A stretch of DNA of 64,000 nucleotides, taken from NCBI GenBank assembly GCA_947579665.1, contig CANPUZ010000035.1:248001-312000 (forward strand). The letters run 5' to 3'. The DNA comes from Sympetrum striolatum (Eukaryota > Arthropoda > Insecta > Odonata > Libellulidae). The translations under genes were made by a program, and so were the position numbers. Below the pieces are notes generated by a model that was not told where the DNA came from, made no database searches, and saw only the letters and a list, made by a program, of their open reading frames with translations. Positions 1-11,389 of this stretch are shown one piece after another. Each line of letters opens with the position of its first letter. Positions within the stretch are counted from its first letter, which is position 1.

Positions 1-12
1 TGAATTAGTATC
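1..12 (-). repeat. BBR fragment, head-I end cut by the window edge
   Basis: The first 12 bases match the head end of minus-oriented copies elsewhere (..GTGAATTAGTATCC). A (CTAT)n tract follows directly, as it does at intact copies. Confidence 0.7.
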
Positions 13-80
13 CTATCTATCTATCTATATAGGTATATACATGAATGAATCCGGAGAAGCATCTATATATAATAGATATA

Positions 81-1158
81 GGGGATCAAAATTCTAACCA
101 TGTTCCACAAGTGCCACCGACTTGAAATTTTTACCACGTTATGGCCATGACGTGTAACCTCCAGGAAAAAGCCGACTTTGAACCTCGGTGTCATGGGTTC
201 GATTCCAGAAGGCCCCAAAGTCCCGATTTTCCCCATAAGATTACATGGCGGGGATTTTCGAAATTTTTTTTGAGGCACTTCCCGGAAAAGGAGAGAGTTG
301 AAATTCGAGGGATCGCTAGATGCTGTGCATATCTAAAGTAAACCATAAAGACATTTACGAATATTATCCTTGGTTCGATTCTAGGTCGGGGAAAAAATCG
401 GCCGTTTAAAATGCATTGTGGCGATTTTTAAGATTTTTTTTGGACCCTTATCCGATGGCATAGAAACTTGAAATTCGGTATGAGGTTAGATATCATGAAA
501 ATATATCATAATCGAATTTTACAAATTCGCTGATGGTCCTTGGTTCGATCCCAGAGGGACATTTAAATTCCACAATGCATTTCTTACGGAGATAACGGAA
601 ACAAATTTTATCTACTTCCCGATATGCTATCGACTTCAAACTTTGCATGATAGAAGAGCAAAACTTAACAAATCAAACTATGCATTCACAGCTTACAATG
701 TGTCCTGGGTTTGACACCAGGTGTCTCTGCAATCAGAAGTTGATCTGATTTTTAGGGATTAGTTTGAAAACTTTGCCAATAAGATAGAAACTTGAAATTC
801 GGCATATAGATAAAGATCATAAATAGCTTTCAGAAACAATTTCTAGATTTCCCAGATCGTCCTTGGTTCGAATCCAGAGAGCCATTTAAATTCGTGAAAA
901 TTAGAACGTCTTTTGAGGCAATTGTAGCCCATATTTCTGCTTAAATTTTCACACTTAGTTAGAGATGGTGATGTTCTATTGTGCTGCATAGTAAGTAACA
1001 CTGGAAAGACCCGGGTTCGATGCCAGACGATCATATGTCTCCGAATTTTAAGAAAAATTTCAATCTTTTTTTTCTTTTAAGGACCGTCCCGATATAATGC
1101 CGATATGAAAATAGTGTTGTCGATCTGCTTGCAGTATGCAAGCAACATTTTACTCGTA
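81..1158 (+). repeat. BBR copy 1 (head II), used as family reference
   Basis: Begins GGGGATCAAAATTCTAACC and ends ..TTTTACTCGTA. Six B-box-like sites read on the plus strand: 196-206 GGTTCGATTCC, 372-382 GGTTCGATTCT, 542-552 GGTTCGATCCC, 708-718 GGTTTGACACC (mutated), 865-875 GGTTCGAATCC and 1014-1024 GGTTCGATGCC. Start-to-start steps are 176, 170, 166, 157 and 149 bp. Monomers share phrases such as 'gaaacttgaaattcggcat' before the box and 'ccatttaaattc..aatgcatttctta' after it, which points to an ancient tandem origin. T-runs that could act as Pol III terminators lie at 434-441 and 1066-1073. A loose A-box-like TAGTTAGAGATGG at 956-968 precedes the last box. The terminal hairpin GCTTGCAGTATGCAAGC lies about 15 nt from the end. 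Family identity and function are unknown; the B-box match is exact. Confidence 0.92.
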
Positions 1159-1196
1159 CCTATATACACACTCACTCATTCATTCATTCATTCATA

Positions 1197-2293
1197 GGGG
1201 ATAAAAATTCTAACCATGTTCCACAAGTGCCACCGACTTGAAATTTTTACGACATTATGGCCATGACGTGTAACCTCCAGAAAAAAGCCGACTTTGAACC
1301 TCGGTGTCATGGGTTCGATTCCAGAAGGCCCAAAAGTCGCGATTTTCCCCATAAGAATGCATGGCGGGGTTTTTCGAAAATTTTTTTGAGGCACTTCCCG
1401 GAAAGGTAGAGAACTGAAACTCGAGGGATCGCTAGAGGCCATGCATATCCAACGAAAATCAGAAAGACATTTTCAAATAATGTCCATGGTTCGATGCTAG
1501 GTCGGGGCAAAAAATCGGCCGTTTAAAATGCATTGTGGCGATTTTTAAGATTTTTTTTTGGACCCCTTCCCGATGGCATAGAAACTTGAAATTCGGCATG
1601 AGGTTAGATATCATGAATTTATTTAATAACCTAATTTTTAATTTTCGCTGATGGTCCTTGGTTCGAATCCAGAGGGCCATTTAAATTCTTCAATGTATTT
1701 CTTACGGAGAAAACGGAAACAAATTTTAGGTACTTCCCAGCACGATATCGACTTCATATTTCGCGTAATAAAAGATCACATCCATACAAATCAATCTTTT
1801 CACACACAGCATACAATATGTTCTGGGTTCGACACCAGGTGTCTCTGAAATCAGAAGTTGATACGATCTTTAGGAATTATTTTGAAACCTTTACCAATAA
1901 TATAGAAACTGGAAATTCGGCACATAAATGAGGATCATAGTTAAGTTTCAAAAACATATTTTAGATTTCCAAGATCGTCCTTAGTTCGAATCCAGAGAGC
2001 AATTTTCATTCACGAAAAGTAGAACGTTGTTTGAGGCAGTTTCAGCCAATATTTCTGCTTCAATTTTTACACATAGTTAGTGATGTTGATCTTCTGTTGT
2101 GCTGCATAATAAGTTAACCAGGGAGTCCCGGGTTCGATGCCAGACGATTAAATTGCAGCAAATCTTAAGATTATTTTCAATTTTTTTTTTTCTTTTTAGG
2201 ACCGTCCCGAAAGGATGCCGACATGAAATTGGCGTGAAAATGAAATCAGTGTTGAAGATCTGCTTGCAGTATGAAAGCAACATTTTACTCGTA
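1197..2293 (+). repeat. BBR copy 2 (head II)
   Basis: Separated from copy 1 only by a short (TCAT)n tract. Boxes lie at 1312-1322, 1488-1498, 1660-1670 (GGTTCGAATCC where others have GATCCC), 1826-1836, 1983-1993 (first G changed to A) and 2131-2141. Same monomer order as copy 1. Confidence 0.92.
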
Positions 2294-2332
2294 TATATAT
2301 ATATATATATATAGATATATATATGGATACAT

Positions 2333-2394
2333 GAATGAATCCGGAGAAGCATCTATATATCTATTATATATAGATGCTTCTCCGGATTCATTCA
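2333..2394. repeat. Spacer module as perfect inverted repeat
   Basis: GAATGAATCCGGAGAAGCATC is followed after an AT-rich centre by its reverse complement, giving two arms of about 25-28 bp. The module is the commonest non-microsatellite component of BBR spacers. Confidence 0.85.
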
Positions 2395-2402
2395 TATATT
2401 CA

Positions 2403-3478
2403 TACGAGTAAAATGTAGCTTGCATACTGCAAGCAGATCGACAACACCAATTTAATGTTGGCAACCTTTCGGGACGGTCCTAAAAAGAAAAAAAAATTGA
2501 AAATAATCTTAAAATTTGCATCAATTTTAATCGACTGGCATCGAACCCGGGTCTTCCTGGTTAACCTATTATGCAGCACAACAGAAGATCACCATCACTA
2601 ACTATGAGTGAAAATTCAAGCAGAATTATTGGCTGAAACTGCCTCAAACGATGTTCTACTTTTCATGAATGAATATGGCTCTCTGGATACGAACCAAGAA
2701 CTATCCAGAAAAATCTAAAATATGTTCATGTAAAGTATGTATGATCTCTATCTATGTGCCGAATTTCAAAATTCTATTTAATTGGGAAAGGTTTCAAAAT
2801 AATTCCTAAAAATCGAATGAACTTCTGATTTCATAGACATCTGGTGTCGAACCCAGGAAATATTGTAAGCTGTGAATGCATAGTTTGATTTGTAAGGACT
2901 TGCTCTTCTATCATGCAAAGTTTGAAGTAAATAGTGTGCCGGAAAGTACCTAAATTTAATTTCCGTTATCTCCGTAAGAAATGCATTGGGGAATTTAAAT
3001 GGCCCACTGGGATCGAACCAAGGACCATCAGCGAATATGGAATATTTGATTACGGAATATATTTATGATCTCCAACTCCATGCCGAATTTCAAGTTTCCA
3101 TGCCATCGGGAAAGGGTCGAAAAAAAATCTTAAAAATCGCCACAATGCATTTTAAACGGCCGATTTTTGCCTTGACCTAGCATCGAACCAAGGTTATTTT
3201 CTGTAAAACCCATTTATGTTTTCGATAGATCATGACCAAATATAAAGGCTCCTAGAGTTTTGATTCTCTACCTATCCGGGAAGTATTTTTTAAAAATTCC
3301 CGAATATCTAATCAATGCATTTAAACGGGAAAAATCGGGACTTTGGGGCTCTCTGGAATCGAACCCATGACACTGAGAATCAAAATCACAATTTTTCTGG
3401 TGGTTAATTGTTATGGCCAATACGCAGTAAAAATTTGAACCCAATCACGCTTGTGGTTTTGGCTGTGAATTTGTATCC
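2403..3478 (-). repeat. BBR copy 3 (head I), reverse
   Basis: Starts TACGAGTAAAATG and ends GTATCC. Reverse-complement boxes lie at 2538-2548, 2685-2695 (TTCGA mutated), 2843-2853, 3009-3019, 3179-3189 and 3355-3365. Steps of 147, 158, 166, 170 and 176 bp mirror copy 1. Confidence 0.92.
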
Positions 3479-3595
3479 TATCTATCTATATACCTATCTA
3501 TATACCTATCTATATACCTATCTATATACCTATCTATATATATGAATGAATCCGGAGAAGCATCTATATATAATAGATAGATAGATAGATAGATA
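3479..3595. repeat. Spacer: (CTAT/ATAC)n, one spacer module, (GATA)n
   Basis: Several 'ctatctatatac' repeats, one ATGAATGAATCCGGAGAAGC module and a (GATA)n tract separate the heads of copies 3 and 4, which face each other. Confidence 0.8.
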
Positions 3596-4671
3596 GGATA
3601 CTAATTCACAGCCTAAACCACAAGCGTCATTGACTTGAAATTTTTACGACGTATTGGCCATAACGTATAACTACCAGAAAAATTGCGATTTTGAACCTCA
3701 GTGTCATGGGTTCGATTCCAGAGGGCCCCAAAGTCGCGATTTTCCCCATAAGAATACATGGCGGGGATTTTCAAAAAATTTTTTGAGGCACTTCTCGGAA
3801 AAGGATAGAGTTGAAATTCGAGGTATCACTAGAAGCCGTGCATATACAACGAAAATAAAGAAGACATCGTATAATATGGTCCATGGTTCGATGCTAGGTC
3901 GGGGCAAAAATCGGCCGTTTAAAATGCATTGCGGCGAATTTAAAGATTTTTTTTGGATCCTTTCCCGATAACATGGATACTTGAAACTCGGCACGTGGAT
4001 ATATATGTTGAATATATTTCATAATTAAATTTTACATGTTCGCTGATGGTCCTTGGTTCGATCCCAGAGGGCCATTTGCACTTCTCAATGCATTTCTTAC
4101 GGAGATAACGGAAACAAAATTTAGGTACTTTCCGGCATGCTATCGACTTCAAACATTGCATGATAAAAGAGCCAGTCCTTCCAAATCAAACTTTGCATTC
4201 ACAGCACACAATATTTCCTGGGTTCGACACCAGGTGTCTCTGCAATCAGAAGTTGAACCAATTTTTAGGAATTATTTTTAAACCTTTCCCAATAATATAG
4301 AAACTTGAAATTAGGTATATAAATAGAGATCATTAATAACTTTCAGAAACATGTTTTAAATTTCAATGATTGTTCTTGGTTCGAATCCAGTGAGCCATTT
4401 ACATTCGTGAAAATCAGAACGTCTTTTGAGGCTGTTGCAGCCAATATTTCTGCTTGAATTATCACACATAGTTAGAGATGGTGATCTACGATTGTGCTGC
4501 ATAGTAAGTTCACAGTAAAGACCCGGGTTCGATGCCAGACGATGGAATTGCAGCGAATTTTAAGAAAAATTTCAATCCATATTTTTCTTTTGATGGCCGT
4601 CCCGATATGATGCCGACATGAAAATAGTGTTGTCGATCTGCTTGCAGTATGCAAGCAACATTTAACTCGTA
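3596..4671 (+). repeat. BBR copy 4 (head I with the monomer 1-2 segment typical of head-II copies)
   Basis: First box 3709-3719, last 4526-4536. Monomers 1-2 carry 'ccccataagaatacatggcgggg', found in head-II copies, instead of the 'cccgtttaaatgcattg' version. Head and segment have therefore been recombined. Confidence 0.9.
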
Positions 4672-4713
4672 TCTATTATATATAGATGCTTCTCCGGATT
4701 CATTCATATATCA

Positions 4714-5789
4714 TACGAGTAAAATGTTGCTTGCATACTGCAAGCAGATCGGCAATTCTAATTTCATATCGGCATCATATCGGGATGGTCCTCTTAAAAA
4801 AAAAAAGGATTTAATTTTTTTCTTAAAATTCGCTGAAATTTCATCGTCTGGAATCGAACCCGGGTCTTACTGAAAACCTACTATGAAACACAATAGAAGA
4901 TCACCATCTCTAACTATGTGTGAAAATTCAAGCAGAAATATTGGCTACAACTGCCTCAAAAGACGCTCTAATGTTCACGAATGTAAATGGCTCTCGGGAC
5001 TCGAACAAAGGACGATCTTGGAAACTTAAAAAATTTTTCTGAAAGTTATTATTGATCTCAATCTATATGCCAAATTTCAAGTTTCTACATTATTGGGAAA
5101 GGTTTCAAAATAATTCCTAAAAATCGGATCAACTTCTGATTGCAGAGACACCTGGTGTCGAACCCAGGACACATTGATAGCTATGAATGCATAGTTAGAT
5201 TTGTTAAGACTGGATCTTCTATCATGCAAAGTTTTAAGTCGATAGCATGCCGGGAAGTACCTTAAACTTGTTTCCGTTATCTCCATAAGAAATGCATTGA
5301 GGAATGTAAATGGCCCTCTGGGATCGAACCAAGGAACATCAGGGAAAGCATAAAAATCGATTATGAAATATATTTATGATATCTAACCTCATACCGAATT
5401 TCAAGTTTCCATGCCATCGGGAAAGGGTCCAAAAAAAATCTTAAAAATCGCCACAATGCTTTTTAAACGGCAGATATTTGCATCGACCTAGCATCGAACC
5501 CAGGTTATTTTCCGTAAAACTCATTTATGTTTTCGATAGATCATGACCATATATAAAGGCTCCTTGAGTTTTGATTCTCTACCTATCCGGGAAGTATTTT
5601 TTTTAAATTCCCGAAAATCAAAGCAATGCATTTAAACGGGAAAAATCGGGATTTTGGAGCCCCCTGGCATCGAACCCATGACACTGAGGATCCTAATCGC
5701 AATTTTTCTGGTGGTTACACGTTATGGCCAATACTCCGTAAAAATTTCAGCTCAATCACTCTTGTGGTTTAGGCTGTGAGTTTGTATCC
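4714..5789 (-). repeat. BBR copy 5 (head I), near-twin of copy 36
   Basis: Shares rare variants with the copy at 51468-52545: GGAATCGAACC at the first box (4850-4860), 'tcctctta' before the A-run, CGGGACTCGAAC, and 'aaacggcagatatttgcatcg'. The spacers on each side differ. Confidence 0.9.
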
Positions 5790-5866
5790 TCTCTATATAT
5801 ATATATATATGGATACATGAATGAATCCGGAGAAGCATCTATATATAATAGATATTCATATATATA

Positions 5867-6942
5867 TACGAGTAAAATGTTGCTTGCATACTGCAAGCAG
5901 ATCAACAACACTAATTTTATGTAGGAATCATATAGGGACGGTCCTCAAAAGAAAAAAAAAATGAATAAATATTACTAAATTTTGATGAAATTTCATCGTC
6001 TGGCATCGAACCCTGGTCTTTACTGTGAACTTACTATGCAGCACAATAGAAGATCACCATCTCTAACTATGTGTGAAAATTCAAGCAGAAATATTGGCTG
6101 CAACTGCCTCAAAAGACGTTCTAATTTTCACGAATGTAAATGGCTCTCTGGATTCGAACCAAGGACAATCTTGGAAATCTTAAACATGCTTCTGAAAGTT
6201 ATTTATGAACTCTATCTATATGCCGAATTTCAAGTTTCTATATTATTGGGATAGCTTTCAAAATAATTACTAAAAATCGGATCAACTTCTGATTGCAGAG
6301 ACACCTGGTGTCGAACCCAGGACACATTGATTTCTATGAATGCATAGTTTGATTTGTTAAGACTGGTTCTTCTATCACGCTAAGTTTTAAGTCGATAGCA
6401 TGCCGGGAAGTACATAAAATTTGTTTCCGTTATCTCCATAAGAAATGCATTGAGAAATGTAAATGGCACCCTGGGATCGAACCAAGGACCATCAGCGAAT
6501 ATGTAAAATTTGATTATGAAATATAATTATAATCTCAAACTCCATGCCGAATTTCAAGTTTCCATGCCATCGGGAAGGGGTCCAAAAAAAATCTTAAAAA
6601 TCGCCACAATACATTTTAAACGGCCGATTTTTGCTTCGACCTAGCATCGAACCCAGGATATTTTCCGTAAAACTCATTTATGTTTTCGATAGATCATGAC
6701 CATATATAAAGGCTCCTAGATTTTTGATTCTCTACGTATCCCGGAAGTATTTTCTTAAAATTCCCGAAAATCAAAGCAATGCTTTTAAACGGGAAAAATC
6801 GAGACTTTGGTGCCCTCTGGAATCGAACCCATGACACTGAGGTGCAAAATCGCAATTTTTCTGGCGGTTACACTCTATGGCCAATATGTCGTAAAAATTT
6901 CAAGTCAATGACGCTTGTGGTTTGGCCTGTGAGTTTGTATCC
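5867..6942 (-). repeat. BBR copy 6 (head I)
   Basis: First box 6002-6012, last 6819-6829. The six-box order is intact. The span from after 6132 to 6289 is the interval that copy 8 lacks. Confidence 0.9.
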
Positions 6943-6991
6943 TCTCTATTTATCTATTATATATAGATGCTTCTCCGGATTCATTCATATA

Positions 6992-8066
6992 TACGAGTAA
7001 AATGTAGCTTGCATACTGCAAGCAGATCGACAACACTATTATCATGTGGGCATCATATCGGGACGGCCATCAAAAGAAATAAATGGATTGAAATTTTTCT
7101 TAAAATTCGCTGAAATTCCATCGTCTGGCATCGAACCCGGGTCTTTACTGAGAACTTACTATGCAGCACAATAGAACATCACCATTTCTAACTATGTGTG
7201 AAAATACAAATAGAAAAATGGGCTACAACTGCCTCAAAAGACGTTCTAATTTTCACGAATTTAAATGGCTCTCTGGTTTCGAACCAAGGACGATCTTGGA
7301 AATCTAAAAAATGTTTCTAAAAGTTAATTATGATCTCTATCTATATGCCGAATTTGAAGTTTCTATATTATTGGCAAAGGTTTCAAAATAATTCCTAAAA
7401 ATCGGATCAACTTCTGATTGCAGAGACACCTGGTGTCGAACCCAGGACAAATTGATAGCTCTGAATGCACTGTTTGATTTGTATGGACTTGATCTTTCTA
7501 TATGCAAAGCTTTTAGTCGATATCACGCCGGGAAGTACCTAAAATTTGTTTCTGTTATCTCCGTAAAAAATGCATTGAGGAATTTAAATGGCCCTCTGGG
7601 ATCGAATCAAGGACCATCAGCGAATATGTAAAATTCGATTATGATATATTTTTATGGTATCCAACCTCACACCGAATTTCAAGTTTCTATGCCATCGGAA
7701 AAGGGTCCAAAAAAAATCTTAAAAATTGCCACAATGCATTTTAAAAGGGCGATTTTTGCCCCGACCTAGCATCGAACCAAGGATAATATTCGTAGATGTC
7801 TTTATGGTTTCCTTTAGATATGCACGGCATCTAGCGATCCCTTAAATTTCAAATCTCTCCTTTTCCGGGAAGTGCCTCAAAAAAAATTTCGAAAATCCCC
7901 GCCATGTATTCTTATGGACAAAATCGCGACTTTGGGGCTTTCTGGAATCGAACCTATGACACTTAGATTCAAAATCTCATTTTTTCTGGTGGTTACACGT
8001 AATGCCCAATACGTCGTAAAAATTTCAAGTCGATGACGCTTCTAGTTTAGGCTGTGAATTAGTATC

Positions 8067-8067
<1 letters not shown>
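6992..8067 (-). repeat. BBR copy 7 (head I, head-II-type segment)
   Basis: First box 7128-7138, last 7944-7954. Contains the 'ccgccatgtattcttatgg' segment variant and a GATCGAATC change in the monomer 3 box. Confidence 0.9.

Positions 8068-8114
<47 letters not shown>
8068..8114. repeat. (ATCT)n microsatellite
   Basis: Uninterrupted (ATCT)n tract of about 45 bp abutting the head of copy 7. The same tract borders many head-I ends. Confidence 0.9.
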
Positions 8115-8150
8115 ATCCTTGAATGAATCCGGAGAAGCATCTATCTATTA

Positions 8151-9069
8151 TACGAGTAAAATGTAGCTTGCATACTGCAAGCAGATCGGCAATACTAATT
8201 TCATATTGGCATCATATCGGGACGGTCCTCAAAAGAAAAAAAAAGGATTTAATGTTATCTGAAAATTCGCTGAAATTTAATCGTCTGGCATCAAACCCGG
8301 GTCTTACTGGTAAACCTACTATGAAACACAATAGAAGATCACCATCTCTAACTATGTGTGAAAATTCAAGCAGAAATATCGGCTATAACTGCCTCAAAAA
8401 ACGTTCTAATTTTCACGTGATTTCAGAGACACCTGGTGTCGAACCCAGGACGTAATGCAAGCTGTGAATGCAGAGTTTGATTTGTAAAGACTTACTCTTG
8501 TATCATGCAAAGTTTGAAGTTGATAGCATGTCGGAAAGTACCTAAATTTTGTTTCCGTTGTCTCCGTAAGAAATGCATTGAGAAGTGCAAATGGCCCTCT
8601 GGGATCGAACCAAGGACCATCAGCGAACATGTAAAATTTGATTATGAAGTATATTCATGATATCTATCCACGTGCCGAGTTTCGAATATCCATGTTATCG
8701 GGAAAGGATCCAAAAAAAATCTTCAAAATCGCCGTAATGCATTTTAAACGGCCGATTTTTGCCCCGACCTAGCATCGAACCATGGACTATATTCTAAGAT
8801 GTTTTTCTGATTTTCGTTGGATACGCACGGCTTCTAGCGATCCCTCGAGTTTCAACTCTTTCTCTACCCGGGAAGTACCTCAAAAAAATTTTCGAAAATC
8901 TCCGCCATGTATTCTTATGGAGAAAATCGCGACTTTGGGGCCCTCTGGAACCGAACCCATGACCCTGAGGATCAAAATCGCAATTTTTCTGGCGGTTACA
9001 CGTTATGGCCAATACGTCGTAAAAATTTCAAGTCAATCACGCTTGTGGTTTAGGCTGTGAATTAGTATC

Positions 9070-9070
<1 letters not shown>
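8151..9070 (-). repeat. BBR copy 8, one monomer deleted
   Basis: Only about 920 bp. The sequence jumps from 'ttctaattttcacg' to 'tgatttcagagac' at about 8418. Compared with copy 6 this removes 157 bp, one B-box monomer (the GGTTCGAATCC one). The first and last boxes are also mutated (GGCATCAAACC 8288-8298, GGAACCGAACC 8947-8957). Confidence 0.9.
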
Positions 9071-9109
<39 letters not shown>

Positions 9110-9113
9110 ATAG
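9071..9113. repeat. (TATC)n microsatellite
   Basis: About 40 bp tract flush against the head of copy 8. Confidence 0.9.
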
Positions 9114-9162
9114 GTATATCCATGAATGAATCCGGAGAAGCATCTATATATAATAGAAGATA

Positions 9163-10237
9163 TACGAGTAAAATGTTGCTTGCATACTGCAAGCAGAACG
9201 ACAACACTATTTTCATGTCGGCATCATATCGGGACGGCCATCAAAAGAAAAAAATGGAATGGATTTTTCTTAAAATTCGCTGAAATTCCATCGTCTGTCA
9301 TCGAACTCGGGTCTTTACTGTAAACTTACGATGCAGCACAATAGAACATCGTCATCTCTAATTATGTGTGAAAATTCAAGCAGAAATATGGGCTACAACT
9401 GCCTCAAAAGACGTTCTAATTTTCACGAATTTAAATGGCTCTCTGGATTCGAACCAAGGACGATCTTGGAAATCTAAAAATTGTTTCTGAAAGTTATTTA
9501 TGATCTCTATCTATATGCCGAATTTTAAGTTTCTATATTATTGGCAAAGGTTTCAAAATAATTCCAAAAAATCGGATTAACTTCTGATTGCAGAGACACC
9601 TGGTGTCAAACCCAGGACACATTGACAGCTAAGAATGCACAGTTTGATTTGCGTACATTTAATCTTTCTTAGTGCAAAGTTTGAAGTCTTTATCGTGCCG
9701 GGAAGTACCTAAAATGTGTTTCCGTAATCTCCATAAGAAATGCATTGAGGAATGTAAATGGCCCTCTGGGATCGAACCAAGGACCATAAGGGAATATGAA
9801 AAATTCGATTATGAAATATAATTATGATATCTAACGCCATGCCGAATTTCAAGTTCCTATGCCATCGGGAAAGGGTCCAAAAAAAATCTTAAAAATCGCC
9901 ACAATGCAATTTAAACGGCCGATTTTTGCCCCGACCTAGCATCGAACCCAGGATATTTTCCGTAAAACTGATTTATGTTTTCGATAGATCATGACCATAT
10001 ATATAGGCTCCTTGAGTTTTGATTCGCTACCTATCCGTAAAGTATTTTTTTTTAATTCCCGAAAATCAAAGCAATGCATTTAAACGGGGAAAATCGGGAA
10101 TTTGGAGCCCCCTGGCATCGAACCCATGACACTGAGGATCAAAATCGCAATTTTTCTGGTGTTTACACGTTATGGCCAATACGCCGTAAAAATTTCAGCT
10201 CAATCACTCTTGTGGTTTTGGCTGTGAGTTTGTATCC
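9163..10237 (-). repeat. BBR copy 9 (head I)
   Basis: The first box is degraded (TCATCGAACTC) and the monomer 4 box reads GGTGTCAAACC. The last box is intact at 10114-10124. Confidence 0.9.
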
Positions 10238-10313
10238 TCTCTATCTATTATATATAGATGCTTCTCCGGATTCATTCATATATCATATATTCATATATAT
10301 ATATATATAGAGA

Positions 10314-11389
10314 GGATACAAAGTCACAGGCTAAACCACTAGCGTCAATGGCTTGAAATTTTTACGACATATTGGCCATAACGTATAACCTCCAGAAAAA
10401 TTGCGATTTTGAACCTCAGTGTCATGGGTTCGATTCCAAAGGGCCCCAAAGTCGCGATTTTCCCCATAAGATTACATGGCGGCGATTTTCGAAAATTTTT
10501 TTGAGGCACTTCCCGGAAAAGCAGAGAATTGAAACTCGAGGGACCGCTAAATGCCGTGCATAGCCAACGAAAATAAAAAAGACATCTTCGAATATTGTCC
10601 TTGGTTCGATGCTAGGCCGGGGCAAAAATCGGCCGTTTAAAATGCATTGCGGCGATTTTTAAGATTTTTTTTGGATCCTTTCCCGATAACATGGATTATT
10701 GAAACTCGGCACTACGATAGATATCATGAATTTATTTCATAATCGAATTTTACATATTAGCTTATGGTCCTTGGTTCGATCCCAGAGGACCATTTGCACT
10801 TCCCAATGCTTTTCTTACGGAGATAACGGAAACAAATTTTAGGTACTTCCCGGCACGATATCAACTTCAAACTTAGCATGTACAAAGATCAAGTCCATAC
10901 AAATCAAACAGTGCATTCACAGCTATCAAAGAGTCCTGGGTTCGACACCAGGTGTCTCTGCAATCAGAAGTTAATCCGATTTTTAGGAATTATTTTGAAA
11001 CCTTTGCCAATAATATAGAAACTTCAAATTCGGCATATAGATAGAGATCATAAATAACTTTCAGAAACATTTTTTAGATTTCCAAGATCGTCTTTGGTTC
11101 GAATCCAGAGAGCCATTTAAATTCGTAAAAATTAGAACGTCTTTTGAGGCAGTTGTAGCACATATTTCTGCTTGACTTTTCACACATCGTTAGAGATGGT
11201 GATGTTCTATTGTGCTGCATAGTAAGTTCACAGTAAAGACCCGGGTTCGATGCCGGACGATGGAATTTAGGCAAATTTTAAGAAAAATTTCAATCTTTTT
11301 TTTTCTTTTGATGGCCGTCCGGATATGATGCCGACATGAAAATAGTGTTGTCGATCTGCTTGCAGTATGCAAGCAACATTTTACTCGTA
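10314..11389 (+). repeat. BBR copy 10 (head I, head-II-type segment)
   Basis: First box 10427-10437. The last monomer carries 'gccggacgatgg'. Head-to-head with copy 9 across a module and a (TA)n tract. Confidence 0.9.

Noticed and set aside
2077..2400. Recurring frame fragment MNESGEASIYNRY
   Set aside because: It is the translation of the spacer module ATGAATGAATCCGGAGAAGC plus the TA tract, found only between repeats.
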